The notes under the pieces: generated by a model
The model's input: the letters and a program-made list of their open reading frames with translations, nothing else
Told to the model about the DNA's origin: nothing
Database searches by the model: none
Part shown: positions 1 to 6,599 of the stretch, piece after piece
Layout of the letters: every line of letters starts with the position of its first letter
Position numbering within the stretch: position 1 is the first letter of the stretch
DNA from: DAOTUB01 sp034437455
GTDB taxonomy: Bacteria; Chloroflexota; Anaerolineae; B4-G1
Assembly (NCBI GenBank): GCA_034437455.1
Contig: DAOTUB010000010.1
Coordinates: 1-26,730 of the forward strand
DNA length: 26,730 nucleotides
Direction of reading: 5' to 3'
Position numbers and translations under genes: made by a program

Positions 1-1
1 G

Positions 2-1060
2 GCCAAACGGCAGGAGGACGAGCGAGAGCCGGTGGAGGACGCCGACTTGCCCGCCGGGGAATGCGCCTGGCTCTTTGGCATCCACGCGGCCGACCCCACC
101 ACCCCGGCCGACTTTCGCTTTCTTTTCCAGGGCAAGCAAAAGACAGGCTGGGCGCTCTTTACCGAGGCGATCGGCCCTGGCCCGTATCACGGCAGCGGCC
201 ACGACTATACTCCGGTGGCCCACAGTGGCTATGGCGTCATCACACGCATCAACAACGGGTACGAGCCAAACGGCACGCTGCCAGTGCGTGCCAGGTACGC
301 CAGTTTTGCCGAGGCCTGTGCCAGCTACGTCGAAAGATCGCGCGGGTGCCACATCTGGATCATTGGCAACGAGCAGAACAATATCCGCGAGCATCCCGGC
401 GGGGCCAAGAACCCGACCGAGCACATCACCCCGCGCATGTACGCCGAGGCATTCAACCTGGCGCGGCAGCAGATCAAGGGAGTGCAGCCAGAGGCCATCG
501 TCGTGCCTGGCGCGGTGGACCCTTACTTTGGTTTGACCCTGCCGTTGACCGGCCAGACCTATCGTCCGCTCGACTATTTCACCGAGATGCTCTCTTACAT
601 CACCGATCTGGACGGTATCTCGCTGCACACCTACACCCACTGGCTCGACGTCGACTTGATCACGAAAAAGACCGTCTTTACCGATCCGCCCCTCACACCG
701 GGCACGCCCCACGAGCACTATTACGACTTTCAGGCCTACCGCACCTTTGCCGAGGCGATCCCGGCCAAGTGGCGGGATCGCCCGATCTATATCACCGAGT
801 CGAATCACTGGGTGGCGCTGGAGCACCAGCCGCGCAACCCACAAGAGGAAGGAATGCTCGGTTGGGTGAACAAGGACAAGGGTTGGGTGCGGGCGGCCTA
901 TGCGGAGATCGACCGTTGGAACAACACGCCCTACGCCCAGCAGATTCACTGTCTCCTGCTCTATCGTTGGACGGGCGACGCCTGGGCCATCGAGCACAAG
1001 GGCGAGATTCACAAGGATTTCCGCAAGGCGCTGGATCACGATTACCGCTGGCGGCGGTAG
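2..1060 (+). CDS. Clan GH-A type glycoside hydrolase-like protein (5' partial)
   Basis: The frame is open to the left edge, so the gene probably starts outside the window. A GTG at 32 is possible, but its SD-like sequence is about 14 bases away, too far to be convincing. Numbered from that GTG, the protein has two motifs typical of retaining TIM-barrel glycosidases: WIIGNEQNN, with the putative acid/base Glu114 after strand beta-4, and IYITESNHW, with the putative nucleophile Glu256 near strand beta-7. Their spacing of about 140 residues suits clan GH-A. Aromatic residues are frequent (HTYTHW, LLLYRWTGDAW), as in sugar-binding clefts. No signal peptide is visible because the N-terminus is missing. 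Substrate and exact GH family cannot be named from sequence alone. The catalytic assignment is inferred from motif pattern, not alignment. The downstream genes are unrelated. Confidence 0.7.
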   Translation, partial: AKRQEDEREPVEDADLPAGECAWLFGIHAADPTTPADFRFLFQGKQKTGWALFTEAIGPGPYHGSGHDYTPVAHSGYGVITRINNGYEPNGTLPVRARYASFAEACASYVERSRGCHIWIIGNEQNNIREHPGGAKNPTEHITPRMYAEAFNLARQQIKGVQPEAIVVPGAVDPYFGLTLPLTGQTYRPLDYFTEMLSYITDLDGISLHTYTHWLDVDLITKKTVFTDPPLTPGTPHEHYYDFQAYRTFAEAIPAKWRDRPIYITESNHWVALEHQPRNPQEEGMLGWVNKDKGWVRAAYAEIDRWNNTPYAQQIHCLLLYRWTGDAWAIEHKGEIHKDFRKALDHDYRWRR

Positions 1061-1076
1061 AAAGGGAGACGCGGGC

Positions 1077-1187
1077 ATGGAGGATCATCACCCAGAGATC
1101 GCTGAGGATCGTCTTGTCTTCTTTGAGAGATTTGTGGAAGCCATAGAGCGGCGCGAGGGAGTCTGCTTAACTTTTCGCAGGAGATAG
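1077..1187 (+). CDS. Possible small protein, 36 residues
   Basis: An ATG at 1077 is preceded by an AGGGAG-like Shine-Dalgarno sequence at about 1063-1068 with 8-base spacing. The reading frame gives an acidic-then-basic 36-residue peptide beginning MEDHHPEIAEDRLVFFERF. It lies between the glycosidase and the nucleotidyltransferase and ends 5 bases before the latter's GTG. I do not recognise it. It could be a real antitoxin-sized peptide, a remnant, or chance. Confidence 0.25.
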   Translation: MEDHHPEIAEDRLVFFERFVEAIERREGVCLTFRRR

Positions 1188-1192
1188 AACGA

Positions 1193-1543
1193 GTGACTTG
1201 TTCACAGACAGCCATCGAACGAAAGCGGTGTTTGCAGCAGGAGCTGGCCCGCTACGTACATCTCCTGACCAGTCACGGCGATCCAGACAAGGTGATCGTG
1301 TTTGGCTCTTTGGCTACCGGGCAGATCGGGGCCTGGTCCGACATTGACCTGATTATTGTTGAGCGGACCGATCGGCCATTTTGGAAGCGCCTCCGCGCCT
1401 GGCGCAGGCTGCTCCAGCCCAAAGTGGGCACCGATATTCTGGTTTACACACCGGAGGAGTTTGAGCGATTATGTCAGGAACGCCTTTTTTTTCGCGAGGA
1501 GATTCTGGCTAAAGGAAGGATCGTTTATGAGCGAAGCGGTTGA
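1193..1543 (+). CDS. MNT-type nucleotidyltransferase domain protein (antitoxin-like)
   Basis: This 116-residue protein has the minimal DNA polymerase-beta nucleotidyltransferase signature. GSLATG starts at Gly38, SDIDL carries the metal-binding Asp50 and Asp52, and a third acidic residue is plausible at Asp81 (GTDILVYTP). Such proteins are commonly encoded just before a HEPN-domain protein. In characterised MNT/HEPN pairs the MNT partner AMPylates the HEPN ribonuclease toxin and neutralises it. The GTG start at 1193 is chosen because GGAG (1181-1184) lies 8 bases upstream. The C-terminus overlaps the start of a HEPN-like gene at 1527, as expected for a coupled pair. The partner is broken here, so the enzyme is probably left without its substrate. 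A role in toxin control is inferred from family and context. Confidence 0.8.
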   Translation: MTCSQTAIERKRCLQQELARYVHLLTSHGDPDKVIVFGSLATGQIGAWSDIDLIIVERTDRPFWKRLRAWRRLLQPKVGTDILVYTPEEFERLCQERLFFREEILAKGRIVYERSG

Positions 1544-1797
1544 TCGCTGGTCAGCAATTCCCGTTATGGGAAACAAGGAGAGTTGTAGCCGCGATTTCTA
1601 TATCGCGAAGGATGCTTCATGTGGCAAAATGCACGCGCTATGGAAAGCGCGGCTACAAAACGGGAATTGCTGATCGCTGGTTGATCTTTGCCCAAGAGGA
1701 TTTGCAAGTGGCCGAGGTCGTGCTAGAGGCTCTGAGCTTGGCCCGCGCTGTGCTGGAAAGGATATTATCCAATAGACCGGGAGTTTCGCAATCATAA
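1527..1797 (+). pseudogene. HEPN-domain gene, interrupted by a small mobile element and truncated
   Basis: An ATG at 1527 overlaps the end of the nucleotidyltransferase gene and has a good SD (GGAAGGA, 1514-1520). It begins MSEAVDRW. Bases 1551-1673 are a foreign insert that adds a stop at 1671-1673. Removing the insert and one copy of its 7-bp duplication restores MSEAVDRWLIFAQEDLQ, a typical HEPN N-terminus with alpha-helical character. After ...AEVVLEA the residues (LSLARAVLERILSNRP) no longer look like HEPN, and the RNase motif (RxxxxH) expected further on is absent. The gene therefore seems to have suffered a second, 3' loss. The protein is almost certainly non-functional. Confidence 0.75.
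1551..1673 (+). mobile_element. 123-bp MITE-like element with 15-bp terminal inverted repeats and 7-bp target duplication
   Basis: The ends are perfect inverted repeats: TCAGCAATTCCCGTT at 1551-1565 and its reverse complement at 1659-1673. Both sides carry TCGCTGG (1544-1550 and 1674-1680), a 7-bp direct duplication expected from transposition. An inner inverted pair, TTGTAGCCGCG and CGCGGCTACAA, encloses two small hairpins. No transposase is encoded, so movement would have to be in trans. The inner core resembles the repeat at 20622-20679. The target is the 5' end of the HEPN gene. Confidence 0.85.
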
Positions 1798-1812
1798 TTC
1801 ATGTGCTATAAT
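1784..1812 (+). promoter_or_regulatory. Extended -10 sigma-70 type promoter for the minC operon
   Basis: A perfect TATAAT (1807-1812) is preceded by TG one base upstream (TGCTATAAT), making an extended -10 element. A weak -35 (TTTCGC, 1784-1789) lies 17 bases upstream. The predicted transcription start is about 1819, giving a leader of about 20 bases before the minC GTG. No other promoter of this quality is seen before glnS, so the run may be one operon. Confidence 0.7.
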
Positions 1813-1838
1813 GTCCCTGAGCACTGGGGAGGGCGGGT

Positions 1839-2534
1839 GTGAACTCAGACAAGATCACCATCAAAGGCATCAGCAAAGGACTGCTCGTCACACTGAGGGA
1901 GGATAGCTGGAGCGCCGGCCTGCGCGCATTGGAAACTCACCTGGGTGCGAACCCGGCCTTCTTTCGGGGTGGGCGCGTCGCTCTTGACGTGGGAGCGCAA
2001 GACCTGAGTATCTCTGATATTGAGGAGGTGCGCAAACTGTTGGTCCGGCACGAGGTTGACCTGTGGGCGGTGGTCAGCACGAACTCGTTCACCGAAGCAG
2101 CGGCGCAAGAGTTGGGATTGGTGATCGACCTGCGGCCCCCTCGCCCCCGCGCGCCAGAGGCGACCTTCGAGGGGGCGGCCTTGCCGAGCGAAGAACCGCT
2201 GGCGGATGGGCTGGTGGTACGGCGCACGCTTCGTTCTGGTCAGAGCTTGCGCCATCCTGGCCACATTGTGATCATTGGCGACGTCAATCCAGGGGCAGAG
2301 GTCGTAGCGGGAGGCGACATCGTCGTCTGGGGCCGGGTGCGTGGGGTGGTGCACGCCGGAGCGTTGGGGGATGGGGGAGCCGTGGTTTGCGCGCTCGATC
2401 TGGCTCCTATGCAACTGCGTATCGCCAATCACATCGCCCGCTCTCCGGAGGGGCGACAGCAGAGGCCAGAGCCGGAGATGGCCTCGGTGCGTGATGGGAA
2501 GATCGTGGCGGTTCCGTGGTACAGTGGTGAGTGA
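1839..2534 (+). CDS. minC: Septum site-determining protein MinC
   Basis: MinC inhibits FtsZ polymerisation and is recruited to the membrane by MinD. In the 231-residue product the N-terminal domain (about 1-105) starts ITIKGISKGLLVTLREDSW, and the middle is a Pro/Arg-rich linker. The C-terminal right-handed beta-helix (about 125-231) is recognisable from LRSGQSLRHPGHIVIIGDVN, PGAEVVAGGDIVVWGRVRG and VVHAGALGD, the repeated Gly turns of MinC-C. The MinD-contact region is thus present. The GTG start at 1839 is chosen because GGGGAGGG (1826-1833) lies just upstream. It heads a minC-minD-minE-rodA run. Identification is firm for the C-terminal domain, and the N-terminal domain is diverged as usual. 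Confidence 0.93.
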   Translation: MNSDKITIKGISKGLLVTLREDSWSAGLRALETHLGANPAFFRGGRVALDVGAQDLSISDIEEVRKLLVRHEVDLWAVVSTNSFTEAAAQELGLVIDLRPPRPRAPEATFEGAALPSEEPLADGLVVRRTLRSGQSLRHPGHIVIIGDVNPGAEVVAGGDIVVWGRVRGVVHAGALGDGGAVVCALDLAPMQLRIANHIARSPEGRQQRPEPEMASVRDGKIVAVPWYSGE

Positions 2535-2540
2535 GGCGGC

Positions 2541-2608
2541 GGGGCACAGTCCCGTAGGGGCCTATGCCCCACGGGGCACAGTCCCGTAGGGGCCTATGCC
2601 CCACGGGG
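2541..2608 (+). repeat. Two tandem 32-bp hairpin-forming repeats between minC and minD
   Basis: A 32-bp unit (2541-2572) is repeated exactly at 2573-2604 and followed by GGGG. Each unit can fold through CCCGT-A-GGGG / CCCC-ACGGG, and the two units can also pair with each other. The array ends 11 bases before the minD start and abuts its SD (AAGGAG), so it could affect minD translation or mRNA stability. Confidence 0.85.
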
Positions 2609-2619
2609 TAAGGAGCACG

Positions 2620-3423
2620 ATGGAAGCAAGAGTGATTACAGTCACTTCGGGCAAGGGGGGAGTGGGCAAGACGACCCTGACGGCGAATCTGGGCGTCGCG
2701 CTGGCGATGCTGGGGCAGCGTGTGGTGACTATTGACGCCGACGTTGGCCTGCGCAACCTGGACGTGATGTTGGGGCTTGAAAACCGCATTGTCTACGACC
2801 TGGTCGACGTGATCGAGGGGCGTTGTCGTCTGCGCCAGGCGCTGGTGCGGCACAAGCAACTTTCGGAACTGTTTCTGTTGCCGGCCGCGCAGACCCGCGA
2901 CAAGAGCGCGGTCCAACCGGACGATATGGTGGGCATTTGCGACGAATTGCGCGGGCAGCACGACATCATTTTGATCGATTCGCCCGCTGGCATCGAGCAG
3001 GGCTTTCGTTACGCTGTAGCTCCAGCCGACGAGGTGCTCGTCATCACAAACCCGGAGGTGCCCGCCGTGCGCGACGCGGATCGGGTCATCGGCCTGATCG
3101 AGGCGGAGGATAAAGGCCCGGCCCGGTTGGTCGTCAATCGCCTCAAACCCGCGCTGGTGCAGCGCGGCGAGATGCTCAGTATCCCCGACGTCGTTGAATT
3201 GCTGGCCGTCGAGCTTATCGGCATTGTGCCTGATGACCAGGCGGTTCTGATCGCTGCCAACCGAGGGCAGCCTCTCGCGCTGTCTCGCAACAGTTCCCTG
3301 GCCAGCCAGTCATTTCACAACATTGCTCGTCGGCTGATGGGCAAGGATGTGCCGTTTCTGACCCTGCATGAGCCAAGCGTGTTTGAGCGGTTGTTTGGTT
3401 TTATGAGCGCTGGAAGGGGTTGA
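2620..3423 (+). CDS. minD: Septum site-determining ATPase MinD
   Basis: MinD is the membrane-cycling ATPase that carries MinC to the poles and is stimulated by MinE. The 267-residue product has the deviant Walker A SGKGGVGKTT (residues 10-19, signature Lys12). It also has the switch I region DADVGLRNLD, the Walker B/switch II region LIDSPAGIE and the base-specificity motif VVNRLKP. The C-terminal EPSVFERLFGFMSAG is an amphipathic membrane-targeting helix. ATG 2620 is preferred over an in-frame ATG at 2596 because the SD AAGGAG lies directly upstream of 2620 and the shorter N-terminus matches the family. The stop overlaps the minE leader, which suggests translational coupling. Confidence 0.96.
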   Translation: MEARVITVTSGKGGVGKTTLTANLGVALAMLGQRVVTIDADVGLRNLDVMLGLENRIVYDLVDVIEGRCRLRQALVRHKQLSELFLLPAAQTRDKSAVQPDDMVGICDELRGQHDIILIDSPAGIEQGFRYAVAPADEVLVITNPEVPAVRDADRVIGLIEAEDKGPARLVVNRLKPALVQRGEMLSIPDVVELLAVELIGIVPDDQAVLIAANRGQPLALSRNSSLASQSFHNIARRLMGKDVPFLTLHEPSVFERLFGFMSAGRG

Positions 3424-3425
3424 AC

Positions 3426-3695
3426 ATGGCTGGATTTTTGAAACGCCTGACAGGTCGTCGTGACGAACCCAAGAGTGGAACGGTCGCCAAGGAGCGGTTG
3501 CGCCTGGTGCTGACCCACGACCGAGCCGGTATTTCGCCCACGCTGCTGGACACTCTCAAAGACGAGATCATCGCTGTAATTTCCAACCACGTCTCGGTTG
3601 ACGTCAGAAACGTTCAGGTAAACATCACCCAGACCGGGCACGAGTCGAGCTTGGTGGCCGATATTCCCCTGGCGACCCGAAGGCCTTCGCGGTAG
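3426..3695 (+). CDS. minE: Cell division topological specificity factor MinE
   Basis: MinE stimulates MinD ATPase and drives displacement of MinCD from midcell. At 89 residues it has the family's usual size. The N-terminal MAGFLKRLTG is the amphipathic membrane-targeting segment. The region ERLRLVLTHDRAGISP is the MinD-interacting strand/helix, and EIIAVISNHVSVDVRNVQVNI is the dimerisation domain. ATG 3426 is used rather than the TTG at 3420, because the SD GGAAGGGG lies at 3412-3419. The gene begins 2 bases after the minD stop. A full MinCDE set points to oscillator-type site selection rather than DivIVA/MinJ. Confidence 0.94.
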   Translation: MAGFLKRLTGRRDEPKSGTVAKERLRLVLTHDRAGISPTLLDTLKDEIIAVISNHVSVDVRNVQVNITQTGHESSLVADIPLATRRPSR

Positions 3696-3702
3696 AGGTG
3701 GC

Positions 3703-4887
3703 ATGACGAGACTGCGCAGTTGGCGGCACTTTGATTATGTGCTACTTCTGGTCACCGTGCTGCTGACCCTCTACGGCGTGGTGATGATCTATAGCACCAA
3801 CCGGGACAGCCTCGATCCCAATCTGCCCGATCTGTGGCGGCGTCAGGCCATTCTTGGGTTGGTGGGTGTGGGGTTGATTTTTCTGCTGGCTGCTTTTCCG
3901 CGCGATTATCAGTGGTTGGGCGATTTTTGGTGGCTGGCCTATCTTCTGGCCATCATTTTGTTGGGCCTCGTGCTCTTGTTTGGGCAGAGGGACGAGGTGA
4001 CGGGAGAGATGCTCGGTTGGTTCGACTTGCGCCTGTTTCGTCTTCAGCCCGCCTTTCCCGCGATGATCCTGTTCGCGATTTCGACGGCTGCCGTTCTTAG
4101 CCGACGGCATCGCAAACGCAAGTCCTCCAATCTGCCCCTATTTGGCGCGCCCAAGACGAGCATGGTCGAAACGACGGCCGATCATCCCGATTTTACCGGT
4201 TATTTGGTCTCTATCGGAATGGCATTGTCGTTGGCCGTGTTGGTATTTTTACAGCCGGATATGGCTACTGCGGCGGTCTTTTTTGCCATGTGGCTGACGA
4301 TGTTGTTCGAGTCGAACATAGAAGTGCGCTACCTGGCGCTGACGGCCGTGGCGGGTCTGGGAGCGTTGATTCCCATCTGGAGCGTGATGGAAGATTATCA
4401 GCGCGAACGAGTGCTGGGGTTCCTCGTTCCCAGCAGCAACCCCAACGTAGATCATCACCTGACCCAGGCCCTTACCGCCATTGGCTCAGGCGGGCTGTGG
4501 GGACAGGGCCTGGGTCAGGGCGCGGCGAGCCGGCTTCGTTACTTGCCGGTGCGTCACACGGACTTTATTTTCGCCGTCCTCGCCGAGGAGCTGGGCTTTG
4601 CGGGCGCCATGTTGTTGTTCGCTCTCTATTTGATATTGTTTCTCCGGCTGTTGCGGATCATTTTTATCACGCCGGATACCTTCGGGCGGTTGCTGGTGAT
4701 CGGTGTGCTGGCAATGACCCTGTTCCAGATCGTGGTCAACATCGGTATGCACCTGGGATTGTTGCCGATTGCGGGATTGCCACTGCCCTTTATCAGTTAC
4801 GGCCCCGCCGCGCTGCTAACGACGATGATCGGCATCGGCGTCGTCGAAAACGTGGCGATGCATCATCACCGCAAGTTAGATTTTTGA
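3703..4887 (+). CDS. rodA: RodA-type SEDS peptidoglycan polymerase
   Basis: SEDS proteins polymerise lipid II into glycan strands together with a class B PBP. RodA serves elongation. The 394-residue protein has about ten hydrophobic segments. The key RodA/FtsW block is present: GSGGLWGQGLGQG, then LPVRHTDFIFAVLAEELGF with the conserved Asp287, and a C-terminal GLPLPFISYGPAALLTTMIG. RodA fits better than FtsW because of the minCDE context and the HTDFIFAVLAEE wording. One oddity is that the usual QPSE...K motif after the third or fourth segment reads QPAFPAM (Gln115 onward), so the conserved Ser-Glu is missing. The start has GAGGTGG upstream and lies 7 bases after minE. The stop overlaps an ATG for the next frame. 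Confidence 0.9.
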   Translation: MTRLRSWRHFDYVLLLVTVLLTLYGVVMIYSTNRDSLDPNLPDLWRRQAILGLVGVGLIFLLAAFPRDYQWLGDFWWLAYLLAIILLGLVLLFGQRDEVTGEMLGWFDLRLFRLQPAFPAMILFAISTAAVLSRRHRKRKSSNLPLFGAPKTSMVETTADHPDFTGYLVSIGMALSLAVLVFLQPDMATAAVFFAMWLTMLFESNIEVRYLALTAVAGLGALIPIWSVMEDYQRERVLGFLVPSSNPNVDHHLTQALTAIGSGGLWGQGLGQGAASRLRYLPVRHTDFIFAVLAEELGFAGAMLLFALYLILFLRLLRIIFITPDTFGRLLVIGVLAMTLFQIVVNIGMHLGLLPIAGLPLPFISYGPAALLTTMIGIGVVENVAMHHHRKLDF

Positions 4888-4901
4888 TGGGGGAAAACGG
4901 A

Positions 4902-6599
4902 ATGGACGATGAAAGAACCGACTTTATCCGAGAGGCGATCAAAGAGGACTTGAGAACCGGCAGATTTGATCGCGTGCACACGCGCTTCCCGCCCGAGCCG
5001 AACGGCTACCTGCACATCGGGCACGCCAAGGCGATCTGCATCGATTACGGCGTCGCCGAGGACTTTGGGGGACTGTATAATCTACGGTTCGACGATACCA
5101 ATCCGGTCAAAGAAGAGACCGAGTACGTGGAATCGATCAAGGAGGACATTCGCTGGCTGGGGTTTGACTGGGGAGATCGATTGTTCTACGCCTCGGACTA
5201 TTTTGAACAACTCTACGAGTACGCAGTCCAGTTGATCAAAAAGGGCAATGCGTACGTTTGTGATCTAAGCCCCGACGAGATCCGGGAATATCGTGGCACC
5301 CTGACCGAGCCAGGGAAAAATAGCCCCTACCGTGACCGCTCGGTCGAGGAGAACCTGGATCTGTTCGAGCGCATGCGGGCCGGCGAGTTCCCCGATGAGG
5401 CTCGCACGCTGCGGGCCAAGATCGACATGGCGTCTCCCAACATCAACCTGCGAGACCCCGTCATGTACCGCATCTTACACGAGACGCATCACCGGACGGA
5501 CGACGAGTGGTGCATCTATCCGATGTATGACTGGGCCCACGGCCAGAGCGACTCTATCGAGGGGATCACGCATTCGTTGTGCTCGCTGGAATACGAGATT
5601 CACCGTCCCCTGTACGACTGGTATCTCGACCAGTTGGGCATCTATCACCCCCGGCAGATCGAGTTTGCGCGTCTCAACCTCAGCTACACCGTGATGAGCA
5701 AGCGCAAGCTGTTGCGGCTGGTGGAGGAAGGATACGTCGACGGTTGGGACGACCCGCGCATGCCCACGCTCTCGGGGTTGCGGAGACGCGGCTATACTCG
5801 GGAGGCGATACGCGACTTTTGCGACCGCATCGGGGTGGCAAAGGCGGACAGCATCGTGGACGTCGCCTTTCTCGAGCACTGCCTGCGCGATGATTTGAAC
5901 CAACGCGCTCCGCGTGTGATGGCCGTGCTGCATCCCCTGCGAGTCGTCATCGACAACTACCCGCAAGATCTGGTGGAAGAGATGGAGTGCGAGAACAATC
6001 CAGAGGACGCCAGTGCGGGGACGCGGAAGGTTCCCTTCTCCCGCGTGATCTATATCGAGCGGGAGGATTTCCGCGAGGATCCGCCGAAAAAGTACTTTCG
6101 CCTGGCTCCAGGACGCGAGGTGCGGCTCAAACACGCCTATCTCATCACGTGCGAGCGGGTGGTCAAGGACGAGCAGACCGGAGAGGTGATCGAGTTGCAC
6201 TGCACCTACGATCCAGAGACGCGGGGCGGGATGGTTCCCGATGGACGCCGGGTCAAGGGGACGTTGCACTGGGTTTCGGCTGCCCACGCGCTCCAGGCCG
6301 AGGTGCGTCTGTACGACCGCCTCTTCACCGAGGAAAACCCGGATGATGTGCCAGAGGGTGTCGATTTCACGGCGAATCTGAACCTGGACTCGTTGGAGAT
6401 TTTGAGCTCGTGTCAGGTGGAGCCTGGCCTGGCGGACGCGCCGCCCGGCAGCCGCTACCAGTTTTTCCGGAAGGGCTATTTCTGTGTCGACCCCGATTCC
6501 TCTCCGGAGACGCTCGTGTTCAACCGGACGGTGCCGTTGCGCGATACGTGGGCCAAGATTCAAAAGGCCCAAAGGGCCCAAGGGGGAGGGAAAAAGTGA
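4902..6599 (+). CDS. glnS: Glutaminyl-tRNA synthetase
   Basis: GlnS ligates Gln to tRNA-Gln. The 565-residue product aligns end to end with the bacterial family. The class I motif HIGH is at 38-41 (FPPEPNGYLHIGHAK). NLRFDDTNP and WCIYPMYDWAHGQSD line the active site. The KMSKS equivalent is VMSKRK (Met265). The C-terminal anticodon-binding beta-barrels run to FNRTVPLRDTW. The start is ATG 4902 with GGGGGA upstream, which gives the family's usual MxxERTDFIREAI N-terminus. An ATG at 4887 overlaps the rodA stop but lacks an SD. A much longer open frame reaches back into rodA and is not real coding. Many bacteria lack GlnRS and use GatCAB, so its presence suggests direct Gln-tRNA charging here. 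Confidence 0.96.
   Translation: MDDERTDFIREAIKEDLRTGRFDRVHTRFPPEPNGYLHIGHAKAICIDYGVAEDFGGLYNLRFDDTNPVKEETEYVESIKEDIRWLGFDWGDRLFYASDYFEQLYEYAVQLIKKGNAYVCDLSPDEIREYRGTLTEPGKNSPYRDRSVEENLDLFERMRAGEFPDEARTLRAKIDMASPNINLRDPVMYRILHETHHRTDDEWCIYPMYDWAHGQSDSIEGITHSLCSLEYEIHRPLYDWYLDQLGIYHPRQIEFARLNLSYTVMSKRKLLRLVEEGYVDGWDDPRMPTLSGLRRRGYTREAIRDFCDRIGVAKADSIVDVAFLEHCLRDDLNQRAPRVMAVLHPLRVVIDNYPQDLVEEMECENNPEDASAGTRKVPFSRVIYIEREDFREDPPKKYFRLAPGREVRLKHAYLITCERVVKDEQTGEVIELHCTYDPETRGGMVPDGRRVKGTLHWVSAAHALQAEVRLYDRLFTEENPDDVPEGVDFTANLNLDSLEILSSCQVEPGLADAPPGSRYQFFRKGYFCVDPDSSPETLVFNRTVPLRDTWAKIQKAQRAQGGGKK

Noticed and set aside
2541..2608. Possible CRISPR-like repeats before minD
   Set aside because: The two 32-bp copies are directly adjacent with no spacer between them.
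4290..4901. Long in-frame extension of the glnS reading frame into rodA
   Set aside because: It is out of phase with a well-supported membrane protein gene, has Arg/Gly-rich shadow composition, and GlnRS homologues start at the equivalent of 4902.
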